Of a stretch of DNA of 64,000 nt, positions 1 to 8,980 are shown one piece after another (position 1 is the first letter of the stretch; every line of letters starts with the position of its first letter). The position numbers and the translations under genes were made by a program. The notes beneath the pieces are model-generated. The model ran no database searches. It was not told where the DNA came from and was given only the letters and a program-made list of their open reading frames with translations. This stretch comes from Ohtaekwangia sp036503775 (GTDB taxonomy: Bacteria > Bacteroidota > Bacteroidia > Cytophagales > Cyclobacteriaceae). The DNA lies in NCBI GenBank assembly GCA_036503775.1, contig DASXWH010000077.1, positions 1 through 64,000 of the forward strand. The letters are read 5' to 3'.

Positions 1-2198
1 GCCAAACCGTTGGCTGTCGATTGACTTTCATATTTCAGGAAGTTGGGTCTGTGTTCTTTCAATTGAATGGTACACAGGCTGTCGATGCCAAACTCCGGAA
101 CCTTGAACTTCGCGCTATTGATAACCGCTGTTGATCGCGTATTGATCTCACATACTTTTTTCAGTTCTTCCGCTGGTGTATTCACCGTAACCACATCCCG
201 TACAAACCAGGCTGGCCCATTGGCAGAAGCATTTGGAATAATATTATCACGACCTGGGCCAAAAACAATGTATTTGGCATTCAGCATGTTGATCACACCA
301 TACGTTTGAAAGTCTGCATTGCCGGCCTGCAGGTTGGTAATCAGTTCATTGGTTTCGTTGAAGAGACAGGAATCGTACAGATCCTGATAACGTCTGAGTT
401 TTGCACCGTGATAGCCACCCAGTGAATTATGGAAGTATGATGTTCTGGCTTCTGATGTGAATGCTCCGGGTTCAATGTTATACACGCGATGGTGTGTTTT
501 GTCTTTCAGTATTTCCTGATCTGCCTGGGTCGGAGCAAAGTATGTTTTGTCACGCTTACGCTGATAGTTATCCTTTGTGAAATACCGGGAGTCTACTACG
601 GCAATGTCTAAGGTGATCAGGCCAATCATACCAGCGTAAAACAACACGGGCATTTTCTTCCAGACATTAAAGTAGATGAGAAGACCTGCGATCACAATGA
701 AGGCAAGCGACCGGAAAGCATCACTTCTTAACAGTCCTTCGCGATCATCCGCCAACGCACTGGTGAACCAGGCCGGCAACTGACTCTGACCTTCTTTCAT
801 GAAGCTGAACATACCGGCAAATAATAACAGTAATAAACATATACCCCCGGTGAATCCCGCAGCGATAAAGAATTTCTTCCGGTCTGTTTTGTTCAACCCG
901 GATTCGATAAGTCTTTCCAATCCGAGCATGCCCAAAAGCGGCAAGGCGAAAAGGGTAATGATAATAGCGAAGGTTACTGACCGGAATTTGTTAAAACCTG
1001 GTACATGATCAAACAGAAAATAGTTGAATGACTCAAAGCTGCTGCCCCAGCTGATCATAATTCCGAAAACTGCGGCTGACACCAGCCACCATACATATTT
1101 CTTTTCCGCGAAGGCAATTCCAACAGCAAACAGAAAGACGATGATTGCACCTGCATAATAGGGAACGGTATAGTCTTGTGGCCCCCAGTATGCTGATGTA
1201 TACCGTGCCAGCTGATTGGCCATCTGCTGATCACCGGAATTCATGAGTGCCCTGTACACTTTACTGTTTTCATCCTGTACCAGAAAGTTCGTGGCACTTC
1301 CTCCATAATAATTTGGGATCAGGAGCATCATCGGTTCCCAAATTCCATTGCTGGCGTCAAATGCATATGCTTTACCTAATCCGCCACCCGCTTCGGGAGA
1401 GTCTGGTGGTGCAAGTTCTGATTTGCCGCGTATGGTATACGCTCCATATTCGGTAACACCCCAGAGCTGACCAATGAAAGTTCCGGCAGCTATGACCACG
1501 GCCGGGATCAGCAACGCAGTTGTCTTGACGAACTCAGCCACTTTCTTTTCGCGTATAAAATAAATGAGCTGTACCAATCCGTAGATCAGTACAATGATCA
1601 TGAGGTAATAAGTGATCTGAAGGTGATTCTCCTTTAGTTCAAGTGCCATTGCGGTCATGGTAACTGCGAAACCGAGGAGACGTTTTCCGGAATACGCCAG
1701 GTGAATACCTGCCATTACCAGGGGCATAAAGGCGATGGCACCGATACGGGCATTATGTCCGGCACTCAACCCGATGATCATATACGAAGACAAGCCAAAG
1801 GCCAGCGCTCCGGCAATAGCGAGATAGGGACGAACCCTGAAAGCCAGCAGTAAAATGTAAAAGCAAATGAATGAGAGATAAATATTGGCCACGGGATGAG
1901 GTAATCCTACAGCCAGAACACGTTTAACATAACTTACTGGCCCCGTGCTCCAGATCACATTGACAAGGTATGCAGGCATGCCACTGAACATGGTTTCTAC
2001 CCACAGTCCTTCTTCACCGGTTTGATCGCGATAGTCGCGCAATGCTTTTGAAGAACCTTCCCATTGCTGTATGTCGCCTTGAATGAGTGATTTGTTATCA
2101 AAGAAAACCGGATTAAAAAAGAAAAGAGTAACGATCAGGAAGACAGCAATAGCGATAATATGGGGGAGCACATGCTGTGTAAAGTTGATTTTTTTCAT
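1..2198 (-). CDS. YfhO family polytopic membrane protein (3' end outside window)
   Basis: Reading frame of 732 codons from the ATG at 2196-2198 that runs off the left edge without a stop, so the C-terminus is missing. The protein starts with a short basic segment and a membrane helix (MKKINFTQHVLPHIIAIAIA). A soluble loop follows with the pattern GDIQQWEGSSKALRDYR and then LWVETMFSGMPAYL, which is typical of the large Bacteroidota YfhO-like proteins. At least ten further hydrophobic segments can be read, and the last roughly 200 residues are a soluble extracytoplasmic part. B. subtilis YfhO is linked to glycosylation of teichoic acid; the role in Gram-negative Bacteroidota is not established, so a part in envelope glycan assembly is inference only. 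It lies in the same direction as the downstream-coordinate genes tauE-like and moaA, with a 65-nt gap. Confidence 0.75.
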   Translation of the reverse strand, partial: MKKINFTQHVLPHIIAIAVFLIVTLFFFNPVFFDNKSLIQGDIQQWEGSSKALRDYRDQTGEEGLWVETMFSGMPAYLVNVIWSTGPVSYVKRVLAVGLPHPVANIYLSFICFYILLLAFRVRPYLAIAGALAFGLSSYMIIGLSAGHNARIGAIAFMPLVMAGIHLAYSGKRLLGFAVTMTAMALELKENHLQITYYLMIIVLIYGLVQLIYFIREKKVAEFVKTTALLIPAVVIAAGTFIGQLWGVTEYGAYTIRGKSELAPPDSPEAGGGLGKAYAFDASNGIWEPMMLLIPNYYGGSATNFLVQDENSKVYRALMNSGDQQMANQLARYTSAYWGPQDYTVPYYAGAIIVFLFAVGIAFAEKKYVWWLVSAAVFGIMISWGSSFESFNYFLFDHVPGFNKFRSVTFAIIITLFALPLLGMLGLERLIESGLNKTDRKKFFIAAGFTGGICLLLLLFAGMFSFMKEGQSQLPAWFTSALADDREGLLRSDAFRSLAFIVIAGLLIYFNVWKKMPVLFYAGMIGLITLDIAVVDSRYFTKDNYQRKRDKTYFAPTQADQEILKDKTHHRVYNIEPGAFTSEARTSYFHNSLGGYHGAKLRRYQDLYDSCLFNETNELITNLQAGNADFQTYGVINMLNAKYIVFGPGRDNIIPNASANGPAWFVRDVVTVNTPAEELKKVCEINTRSTAVINSAKFKVPEFGIDSLCTIQLKEHRPNFLKYESQSTANGL

Positions 2199-2263
2199 GC
2201 CTTATGATTAGGGAGTGCAAAATAAGGCTAAAAGGCAGAAAGCAAAAAGCTTAATAGACCACC

Positions 2264-3016
2264 TTACAGGTGATCTTTCAAAATGTTAATGGATGCCAGC
2301 AGCATAAGTGCAGCGGTAATTCGCTTGATATAGATCGGACTGAACTTCTGAGCACCCAGGCGTGAACCAACCTGGCCACCGACAAATACGGCCAGCAGCA
2401 AGGGCACCAGGAACGTCCATTGAATTTCCGGAAGCCCACGTTGAAATTGCCCCGCTAATCCGCTGATGGAATTCACCAGAATGAAGAGACTCGCCAGCGC
2501 TGAGATTCGTTTGGCCTCTGACCAATTGAGGAAGTGCAGTATCGGAGATAGAAAGATACCTCCGCCAATACTTACCAGTCCGGAGAGAAAACCAATACTG
2601 CTTCCCAGCAGCATGTTGATCCATGTTTTATTGAGGTGGTTCTCTGCAGATGGATCCTGTGGTTTGATCCATAATACAATGGCAGCAAGGACCAATGTAA
2701 AACCCAGGATGACAAAGAAGGTATTGTGCGATAGTTTCCAGAAACCTCCAAGATAGGCGAATGGAATACTGGCAACCAGAAAGGGCCACACATCTTTCCA
2801 GTTGATTTTTCCTTCACGGTAGAAAATGATTGTACCTCCGGTAACCACAATGATGTTGCAAAGCAAAGCAGTCGGGCGGATCACTTCGGGAAGCAACATG
2901 AACATGGGCTGGGCCAATAAAGCGAGGTAACTTGATCCACCGCCAAATCCTACGGAAGCATAAACTAAAGCAATGAAAAAAAAACTGGCTATAAGAATGA
3001 TCTGGGTTGAGTCCAT
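2264..3016 (-). CDS. TauE/SafE family sulfite/anion exporter-like permease
   Basis: A 250-residue integral membrane protein with about eight hydrophobic segments and the family's duplicated glycine-rich motifs: YASVGFGGGSSYLALL near the N-terminus and SGLVSIGGGIFLSPIL near residue 150. TauE/SafE proteins move sulfite, sulfoacetate, taurine or similar organosulfur anions across the inner membrane; the substrate cannot be read here. It follows moaA by 34 nt on the same strand, so the two are probably co-transcribed. A sulfur-oxyanion link would fit Moco enzymes such as sulfite dehydrogenases, but that is inference. The ATG at 3014-3016 is the natural start because the first helix begins at residue 5. 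Confidence 0.85.
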   Translation of the reverse strand: MDSTQIILIASFFFIALVYASVGFGGGSSYLALLAQPMFMLLPEVIRPTALLCNIIVVTGGTIIFYREGKINWKDVWPFLVASIPFAYLGGFWKLSHNTFFVILGFTLVLAAIVLWIKPQDPSAENHLNKTWINMLLGSSIGFLSGLVSIGGGIFLSPILHFLNWSEAKRISALASLFILVNSISGLAGQFQRGLPEIQWTFLVPLLLAVFVGGQVGSRLGAQKFSPIYIKRITAALMLLASINILKDHL

Positions 3017-3050
3017 CAGGAATATCAGTGTAATAGGTTAGCGAAGTGAT

Positions 3051-4040
3051 TTAACCTCCGATCGTTGACATCGATTCGTGTGCAGGTTGATGACTCTTTC
3101 TTTTTTCTTCTGCTTCAAATCCGTTTTTAGGCCGTTGTTGAAATGCAGTGCTGAGTTTGGCGATGACTGCGTCATCAGTCAGATCTGAGCGAAGCAATTG
3201 TTTAATATTCAAAACACCTTCATCGTATAAACAGGTTTTCAAAATTCCCTGGGCTGTAACCCGGATTCGGTTACAACTTCCACAGAATGTTCTGCTGAAG
3301 GCGGCAATGATACCCACGTTGCCCTGGTGGCCCGGAATGGCATAGTTAGACGAAGTGGAGTGATCCGTGTCGTGAATCTTGTGGAGGGTTGGGTAATGTT
3401 GCTGTATGTATGCTAAAATTTTCCCATGCGTCCAGTTCAGGATGGGGTAGTGGTTGCCTTCTCCATTAAAAGGCATCTCTTCAATGAAGCGGACATCTAC
3501 TTTATTGTTTTTGGTCAGCTCGATCAACGGAATAATATCATCGATATTTTTCCCTTCCATGACCACCGCATTGATCTTTACCGGGATGTCCTGCTCCAGC
3601 ATAAGATCAAGTGTTTTGCGTGTGGCATCAAATTCATCTCTTCGGGTGATGATCTTAAAGCGTTCCCTGTTGAGTGTGTCGAGACTGAGGTTTATGGAAG
3701 CTATGCCAAGTTTTTTCAGTTCGGGAATAAACGGAGCAGTGAGTATACCATTGGTGGTGATGTGCAGGTCTTTTATCCCGGGTATTTCTACAATACTCCG
3801 GATAAGTTTCATGAGGTCGTTGCGCACAAACGGTTCGCCTCCCGTGAGGCGTAATTTCGTGATACCCATCGAAGCCATTAGGGTGATCAACCGTTCCATC
3901 TCTTCGTAGGTGAGCAGTTCTTTTTTGGGGAGATACTGGATGCCTTCTTCCGGCATGCAGTAGAAGCAACGCAGGTTACAACGATCGGTTACTGCCAGTC
4001 GTAAGTAGTTAATGGGCCGGTTATGATTGTCGTACAGCAT
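3051..4040 (-). CDS. moaA: GTP 3',8-cyclase MoaA
   Basis: Radical-SAM enzyme of the first step of molybdenum cofactor synthesis, turning GTP into 3',8-cyclo-GTP. The 329-residue protein has the N-terminal cluster motif CNLRCFYC (C-x3-C-x2-C at residues 21-28), the TGGEP SAM-binding motif, and the C-terminal second cluster FCGSC followed by a third Cys about 14 residues later. It ends in Gly-Gly (STIGG), the C-terminal pair known to be needed for MoaA activity. I use the ATG at 4038-4040, one codon inside a possible TTG. The gene is divergent from moaD, with 77 nt between the start codons, and precedes the TauE-like permease gene. A minus-strand TAACTTTG box (4106-4113) could be its -7 element. 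Confidence 0.97.
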   Translation of the reverse strand: MLYDNHNRPINYLRLAVTDRCNLRCFYCMPEEGIQYLPKKELLTYEEMERLITLMASMGITKLRLTGGEPFVRNDLMKLIRSIVEIPGIKDLHITTNGILTAPFIPELKKLGIASINLSLDTLNRERFKIITRRDEFDATRKTLDLMLEQDIPVKINAVVMEGKNIDDIIPLIELTKNNKVDVRFIEEMPFNGEGNHYPILNWTHGKILAYIQQHYPTLHKIHDTDHSTSSNYAIPGHQGNVGIIAAFSRTFCGSCNRIRVTAQGILKTCLYDEGVLNIKQLLRSDLTDDAVIAKLSTAFQQRPKNGFEAEEKRKSHQPAHESMSTIGG

Positions 4041-4067
4041 CAATCTGGTATCAAGTGTTGTTTCGGT

Positions 4068-4100
4068 TTTGTTTCTTCACCCGAAAAGCAAATACATTTG
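4068..4100 (+). promoter_or_regulatory. Promoter of moaD(-moaE)
   Basis: TTTG at 4068-4071, 21 nt, then TACATTTG at 4093-4100. This fits the Bacteroidota primary sigma consensus (TTTG/TTG at -33, TANNTTTG at -7). The moaD ATG lies 17 nt beyond the -7 box. No transcript was mapped. Confidence 0.6.
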
Positions 4101-4117
4101 TACCTCAAAGTTACAGA

Positions 4118-4360
4118 ATGAAAAGATATAGCGTTAGAGCTTTCGGTGTTGCCCGGGAGATTCTTGGGGGTAAGGAAACAGTTGTTGAGATGGAAGGACA
4201 AACGGTTGCATCACTTCGGAAGCAATTATTGGAGAAGTATCCGGACCTGAAAGGGCTTCGCTCGCTGCTGATTGCCGTGAATAATACGTATGCGGATGAT
4301 GTGCAATTACTCTCCGAAACGGATGAAATAGCAGTAATTCCTCCGGTTAGCGGAGGTTAA
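4118..4360 (+). CDS. moaD: Molybdopterin synthase sulfur carrier subunit MoaD
   Basis: Small ubiquitin-like sulfur carrier of 80 residues, the usual MoaD size. Its C-terminal Gly-Gly is adenylated and thiocarboxylated, and then donates sulfur to cyclic pyranopterin monophosphate within the MoaD-MoaE complex. The sequence begins MKRYSVRAFGVAREILGG and ends IAVIPPVSGG, the classical MoaD tail. An in-frame upstream start at 4055 would add 21 residues but would lie within the promoter, so the ATG at 4118 is chosen. It sits 17 nt after a very good Bacteroidota promoter (4068-4100). moaE follows after 135 nt. Confidence 0.95.
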   Translation: MKRYSVRAFGVAREILGGKETVVEMEGQTVASLRKQLLEKYPDLKGLRSLLIAVNNTYADDVQLLSETDEIAVIPPVSGG

Positions 4361-4467
4361 TTAAGGTGGGTGGTACGATTTACCGAGGTACGATTTGATC
4401 CCATAACCTATTGCCTGTTTTTTCCTTGTTATTTGAAGCTGAAAGCTTTACCTTCAATTACCCTTCT

Positions 4468-4475
4468 TAGTTTTG
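4468..4475 (+). promoter_or_regulatory. Candidate -7 box upstream of moaE
   Basis: TAGTTTTG matches TANNTTTG and lies 20 nt before the moaE ATG. A proper TTTG at the right distance is missing (only TTTA, about 18 nt upstream), so this may be a weak or internal promoter. Confidence 0.35.
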
Positions 4476-4495
4476 TTCAACCAACCCATAGGAAC

Positions 4496-4924
4496 ATGAT
4501 TAAAATCACTGAAAAACCCATTGATGTTCAGAAAGTCATCGATACAGCTTCGAGCCTGGGTGCCGGAGCTGTCAATGTTTTTGTTGGTACCGTTCGGAAC
4601 AATGCACACGGCAAGAATGTAGTGTGGTTAGAATATGAGGCCTATGAAACCATGGCCATTACGGAGATCCGGAAAATTATAGATGATGCGTCACACCGAT
4701 GGCCTTTGCAAGGTTGGGCCGTGAGTCATCGGATCGGCACATTACGACCCGGGGAAGTAGCTGTTGCTGTTGCTGTGTCAACACCTCACCGCAGAGATTC
4801 ATTTGATGCCTGCCTGTATATTATAGATACGCTTAAGGAAAAAGCTCCGATCTGGAAGAAGGAAGTGTTTGAAGATGGAGAAGAGTGGGTTTCCGCCCGA
4901 CCGGAACTGGCTGTAAAAGCATGA
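4496..4924 (+). CDS. moaE: Molybdopterin synthase catalytic subunit MoaE
   Basis: Large subunit of molybdopterin synthase, which inserts two sulfurs from MoaD into precursor Z. The 142-residue protein has the hallmark segments VFVGTVRNNAHGKNV, LEYEAYETMA, HRIGTLRPGEVAV and the lysine-rich active-site part KEKAPIWKKEVFEDGEEWV. The frame is open upstream to 4370, but the extra 42 residues do not resemble MoaE, and the ATG at 4496 gives the family N-terminus. A TAGTTTTG box at 4468-4475 suggests that moaE may have its own promoter in the long gap after moaD. A perfect hairpin terminator (4952-4976) follows the stop. Confidence 0.96.
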   Translation: MIKITEKPIDVQKVIDTASSLGAGAVNVFVGTVRNNAHGKNVVWLEYEAYETMAITEIRKIIDDASHRWPLQGWAVSHRIGTLRPGEVAVAVAVSTPHRRDSFDACLYIIDTLKEKAPIWKKEVFEDGEEWVSARPELAVKA

Positions 4925-4951
4925 TCGATTGTTAGATTTAGTTGTAAAGTG

Positions 4952-4976
4952 AAAAGGCTCCCCGAGGAGCCTTTTT
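4952..4976 (+). terminator. Rho-independent terminator after moaE (probably bidirectional)
   Basis: A perfect 10-bp stem AAAAGGCTCC / GGAGCCTTTT closes a CCGA loop and ends in a T5 run. The A-run on the left side makes it usable in the other direction too, for the small minus-strand frame that ends at 4981. Confidence 0.85.
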
Positions 4977-4980
4977 CATG

Positions 4981-5109
4981 TTAACCGAAGATCATTACAG
5001 CTGCCGAGACAAACATCACTGCAGCCACCAGGCTTGCCGTCAGTACAAGGATCAAATCGCGATCAATGGAATTAATGTGGGGTTTAACAATAGTCTTCAT
5101 CACCAGCAT
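4981..5109 (-). CDS. Possible 42-residue single-helix membrane peptide
   Basis: Short frame with ATG at 5107-5109 and TAA at 4981-4983. The product has a polar N-terminus (MLVMKTIVKPHINSIDRD) followed by one strong hydrophobic helix to the end. An internal ATG at 5098-5100 would give a 39-residue form. The stop lies 5 nt from the bidirectional hairpin at 4952-4976, a sensible gene end. I recognise no family. It fills most of the 382-nt gap between moaE and the sigma factor gene; the rest (5110-5306) holds only AT-rich leader sequence. Coding status is uncertain because the frame is short. Confidence 0.4.
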   Translation of the reverse strand: MLVMKTIVKPHINSIDRDLILVLTASLVAAVMFVSAAVMIFG

Positions 5110-5306
5110 AATTATCTTCTAAAGTAAACAGTGTGGTTCCGAAAAAGTTCTTCAAATTGAAGATGTTGGATGTTGTGTAAGATTATTCCTGAAAATATTT
5201 TTTTGACTGCTGTATCTTTCTTAAAAACCTACGTTCTGGGTGCGAGAATAATTCAAAATTACCAAGGGTGCTGATAAAAAAGGATATCCGGGAAAATGAT
5301 GTGACA

Positions 5307-5840
5307 ATGGATGACGAAAAACTCATCCGTCAATCACAGATTGATCCAGAGGCATTTAAGCCTTTATATGAAAAGTATTTCAGGAGGATTTTTCTTTTCG
5401 TCCATCACCGGGTGGGTGATAAGGATACCACGGCTGACATTACTTCTCAGGTTTTTCTGAAAGCGCTCCTGTCACTGCGTAAGTTTCAGTTCAAAGGGTT
5501 GCCTTTTTCGGCCTGGTTATTCCGGATCGCCATCAATGAATGCCACGATTTCTTCCGCAGGAATAAACGGCATCGGATGGTCGCCCTTGAGTCGGGCGAT
5601 GTGCAAAACCTGCATGAGGAAATGATGGCCGGTACAGACGTGGAGGAGTTGTTTGAAAAACTTCCTACGATACTCGAACGGCTAACCGAAGAAGAGCTGC
5701 TGATTATTGAGTTGCGTTTTTTTGAAAAACATCAATTCAGGGATATCGGTGAAATGCTCGGAATCTCAGAGACCTATGCCAAGGTGAGGACCTACCGGAT
5801 CCTGGAAAAAATGAAAGTGTATTTCATGCAATTCAAATGA
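5307..5840 (+). CDS. ECF-type RNA polymerase sigma factor
   Basis: A 177-residue sigma-70 family protein with only regions 2 and 4. Region 2 is seen in LYEKYFRRIFLFVHHRVG and the -10 recognition helix segment FSAWLFRIAINECHDFFRR. Region 4 is ELLIIELRFFEKHQFRDIGEML with the helix-turn-helix GISETYAKVRTYRIL. The ATG at 5307 gives a normal ECF N-terminus; a GTG at 5268 would add 13 residues. The gene overlaps the next, TonB-like, gene by 4 nt (ATGA), so the two are translationally coupled. That next protein stands where an anti-sigma factor is usually found. The likely targets are the T9SS-related genes downstream, but this is inference. Confidence 0.93.
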   Translation: MDDEKLIRQSQIDPEAFKPLYEKYFRRIFLFVHHRVGDKDTTADITSQVFLKALLSLRKFQFKGLPFSAWLFRIAINECHDFFRRNKRHRMVALESGDVQNLHEEMMAGTDVEELFEKLPTILERLTEEELLIIELRFFEKHQFRDIGEMLGISETYAKVRTYRILEKMKVYFMQFK

Positions 5841-6565
5841 AGCAAAAAATTAATATCATGGAAAGAAATGAGGGGCTCTCCGATGATGAGTTGAGTCAGT
5901 ACATGGATTTCGATCAATTGCTGGCCAAGCGCAATAAGGTCATCCTGAAAAGAAAATTCATCATCGGTTCTGTTGTACTAGGTGTGGGCCTGATCATCCT
6001 GATGACTTTACTCTACGTACAGAATCAGCCGTTAACACCCGTAAATGAAGTACGAGATGCGGAACAGGATCAGCCGGGAAATTCTCCTGTTGATCCGGAT
6101 TCAGATCAAACTTCCTCTTCCGGTTTGGGGACTGAACTGAACGTAAAGGATACTTCCTTCATTGAAAAAGAGAAGCCCGGTAATCCTCTGGTGAAAAAGG
6201 ATTCATCCTCGGGCAAGAGCAGGAAACAGTCCACCGAGCCTGAACAGGTTTACCTTCCGGCAGAACCTCGTGAAGGTTATCCTAACCTGTACAGCTACTT
6301 CAATGCTAATCTGGTGTATCCGGTCAATGCTATTCCGGATTCAATCCAGGGAACATTGGTGATCAGTTTTGTCATTAATAAGGAAGGAAAACCCGAAGAG
6401 ATTCATTTCAGCAATTCACTGGGCGAGGCTTTTGAAAGCGAGGCCTCCCGGCTTGTCAGCACCATGCCTGCATGGAACCCTGCTACATTGAATGGTAAGC
6501 CCATGCGAAGCAAAGTTTCGCTTCCGCTCACTTTTGAGTTAAAGAAAATTCAATCGAAAAAATAG
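5837..6565 (+). CDS. Membrane protein with C-terminal TonB-like domain, candidate ECF partner
   Basis: A 242-residue protein: cytoplasmic N-terminus of about 30 residues, one membrane helix at about 35-57 (KFIIGSVVLGVGLIILMTLL), a Pro/Ser/Asp-rich periplasmic linker, and a TonB C-terminal domain over about 155-240 (NLVYPVNA, GTLVISFVINKEGKPEEIHF, PAWNPATLNGKPMRSKVSLP). TonB C-domains contact outer-membrane receptors or porins. The gene starts inside the sigma factor stop codon, the place of an anti-sigma factor, but no zinc or classic anti-sigma fold is visible in the short N-terminus. It could be an energy transducer, a sigma regulator, or both. Confidence 0.8.
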   Translation: MKQKINIMERNEGLSDDELSQYMDFDQLLAKRNKVILKRKFIIGSVVLGVGLIILMTLLYVQNQPLTPVNEVRDAEQDQPGNSPVDPDSDQTSSSGLGTELNVKDTSFIEKEKPGNPLVKKDSSSGKSRKQSTEPEQVYLPAEPREGYPNLYSYFNANLVYPVNAIPDSIQGTLVISFVINKEGKPEEIHFSNSLGEAFESEASRLVSTMPAWNPATLNGKPMRSKVSLPLTFELKKIQSKK

Positions 6566-6595
6566 TCTGAATGGTTTTGGATAATTGATTTCACT

Positions 6596-8980
6596 ATGAA
6601 AAGATTAATCATCCTGATATTACTGACGAGCAGCCTGAATGGCCTTGCTCAGAAATTTACGGAGGCCTGGTCGGTTAAGCTTGCATCAAAATTTCAGTCG
6701 GCCAAAGCTGAATGGGCAGATTTGGATAACGATGGTCTGCTGGATATTCTACTGCTCCTGGAAGACGATCAGCACCACTTTTATATCTCCGTTTATAAAG
6801 GTGACACAACGCAATCGGCAACACCGCAGGAAATATTGCATTTTCCGCTTCAGGGGAGTGACAAATTTTTTGTTGTGGATTACAATGCGGATAACGCCAT
6901 GGACCTTATCAACCCTGGATTGGATGAGAGTGATCCGGTAACTGTCTATTTAAATGAAGGTGACTTTGCATTTACAGAAACGGTGATCTCCATTCCTTCT
7001 TTTTCCAAAATGCTCTATGAAGACTTTAACCAGGATGGCCAGCCTGATTGGGTGATCAGCACGCATGCTTCAGGCAATCCTAAGCTGATCTTCTTTATTC
7101 GTAATGCAGCGGGCAGCTGGGAAGAGGTAAAGACCTTTACACTTAATACAGAAGCGCTCGAAGTAGTAGATGTTGACGGTAATGGGTTCCGTGATTTGTT
7201 TGTAAGCGGTCAGGTTACACCGGATTCTTTGTTCACCGGTTTTCTGGTGAACAGAGGTGCGTTTGAATTTGATTCAGCTCATCGGATTACCTCCCGCGGT
7301 GTGGCATCAAAAGGTGATCTTAACGCTGATGGTTTTTTTGATTTGATTTTTTCGGGCGTTGATGATCAGAGTACATCGGTGATGAAGATCTATCAAAGCC
7401 ATGGCAATGCATACCACGTAAAGGATACGGTGATCGATATGATTCCTTCTTCCTGCTTTATTGCCGATTTAAGTTCTGATGGCCGGGCAGACATCAGTTA
7501 CTGGACCACTACCTCCGCTGATGATTCTATCCGCCTGATCACTACAGGTGAAAATGAATTTGACACATTAGTCATGAAATCGGTTATCGCAGACAGGTTT
7601 GGCGATGTTGAGCATGATGGCGATCTCGATGTGTTACAGATACATACAACAGATTCGTTGCATATCACCTTATTCATTAATTCGGCACCGGAGAACATGT
7701 CGCCAGGTGCTCCAAAGTTGCCGTTCTCATTTCTCATTTTTGATCATGCTTTCATAACCTGGCAACGCCCGCAGGATGATCACACGCCAACAGCTGCGCT
7801 TACCTATGATGTATACCTGGATGGTTTGCGCGGCAGCGAATTTGATCTAGGCAACAGCAAGCGATTGAGTGTAAGCCATGGTAATACGGGCAGTTCCAAT
7901 TTTGTGTTGATTGAGCCGGCAACGCCTGTCACCAATTTTGCTATCGAGGCCGTAGACAACAGTTTTCATGCGGGTGGTAGTAGCGCAAGTATTTGCTGGG
8001 GTGCTATACAAGCGTGCTCTGTTACGAATGTTGATTCCATCCGTTTGTGTTCGAAAGAGCAGATTGTTTTTACTTCTCCATCCTCTTCGGCTTGGTATTC
8101 TTTTTCTTCTGGTTTGCTTTTCGATGGTACATCTCTGACCTATCAGGCAGGGACGCAATCCGATGTGGTGTTCTATTTCAATCCGGCTGACCCGGTGTGT
8201 GCTCATGTTAAAGCCTGGTACATTGATGTAAAAGACACAACCCGATTTGAATACGATACCTTGTATGCCTGCAAAGATGAAATTGTACACCTTTCTGTAG
8301 GTGACTTCTGGAATACTGTTCGATGGGAAAATGCTCAGGGTCAGTTACTGGGCACAGGTTCAACCCTGGATCATACCGTGATTGCGGAAGAAGAAATTCA
8401 CGCCATTACTTCTCTGGGCACCGGCTGTGATGTAGATCATGAGTTCACCATCCGGATCAGTAAACCTGATGTTAACATCGCCACGGAAAATGCATTTGTG
8501 TTCTATGGCAATTCGGTTCAGCTCATCGCGTCAGGTGCAGAAACTTATGTTTGGAATGCAGCCAATGGAATATTTGATACACAGATACCAGATCCACAGG
8601 TAAGCCCAACCGAATCGACCACATACGTGGTGACAGGCTACGATTCCATCGGGTGTACGGATCAGGCAGAGATACGCATTACGGTTGAACGAAATGGTTA
8701 CATCCCTTCGCTGTTCACACCCAATGATGACGCAAAGAATGACCTTCTCCGGATATATGGTATGTCAGATGCGATGGAATTTACCTTCACCATTGTAAAC
8801 CGGAATGGCAGCCTGGTGTTTTCGGCATCCAACCTTAATGAAGCAGACTGGGACGGAACAACAAGGGGTGTCAAACAACCCAATGGCGTATATTTCTGGA
8901 AAGTCACCGGGAAGCTTTTTTCAGGTGAGCCGGTTCAGTTGAACGGCAAGGATTCAGGCAGTGTAGTTCTTGTACGATGA
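6596..8980 (+). CDS. Secreted FG-GAP/VCBS repeat protein with T9SS type B sorting domain
   Basis: A 794-residue secreted protein. A signal peptide (MKRLIILILLTSSLNGLAQ) is followed by about seven FG-GAP/VCBS-type repeats with calcium-binding-like Asp-rich loops (DLDNDGLLD, DFNQDGQPD, DVDGNGFRD, DLNADGFFD, DVEHDGDLD). Ig-like segments come next, and the last roughly 90 residues form a gliding-motility-associated C-terminal domain (YIPSLFTPNDDAKNDLLRIY ... WDGTTRGVKQPNGVYFWKV), the type B signal for the type IX secretion system. The product is probably a cell-surface or released adhesin-like protein. It overlaps the following PorP/SprF-OmpA gene by 4 nt, and such porins commonly serve as partners of the type B substrate next to them. 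Confidence 0.9.
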   Translation: MKRLIILILLTSSLNGLAQKFTEAWSVKLASKFQSAKAEWADLDNDGLLDILLLLEDDQHHFYISVYKGDTTQSATPQEILHFPLQGSDKFFVVDYNADNAMDLINPGLDESDPVTVYLNEGDFAFTETVISIPSFSKMLYEDFNQDGQPDWVISTHASGNPKLIFFIRNAAGSWEEVKTFTLNTEALEVVDVDGNGFRDLFVSGQVTPDSLFTGFLVNRGAFEFDSAHRITSRGVASKGDLNADGFFDLIFSGVDDQSTSVMKIYQSHGNAYHVKDTVIDMIPSSCFIADLSSDGRADISYWTTTSADDSIRLITTGENEFDTLVMKSVIADRFGDVEHDGDLDVLQIHTTDSLHITLFINSAPENMSPGAPKLPFSFLIFDHAFITWQRPQDDHTPTAALTYDVYLDGLRGSEFDLGNSKRLSVSHGNTGSSNFVLIEPATPVTNFAIEAVDNSFHAGGSSASICWGAIQACSVTNVDSIRLCSKEQIVFTSPSSSAWYSFSSGLLFDGTSLTYQAGTQSDVVFYFNPADPVCAHVKAWYIDVKDTTRFEYDTLYACKDEIVHLSVGDFWNTVRWENAQGQLLGTGSTLDHTVIAEEEIHAITSLGTGCDVDHEFTIRISKPDVNIATENAFVFYGNSVQLIASGAETYVWNAANGIFDTQIPDPQVSPTESTTYVVTGYDSIGCTDQAEIRITVERNGYIPSLFTPNDDAKNDLLRIYGMSDAMEFTFTIVNRNGSLVFSASNLNEADWDGTTRGVKQPNGVYFWKVTGKLFSGEPVQLNGKDSGSVVLVR

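Noticed and set aside
3426..3909. Two overlapping plus-strand frames of about 140-150 codons opposite moaA
   Set aside because: Both are antisense shadows of a textbook moaA and have no motif or signal.
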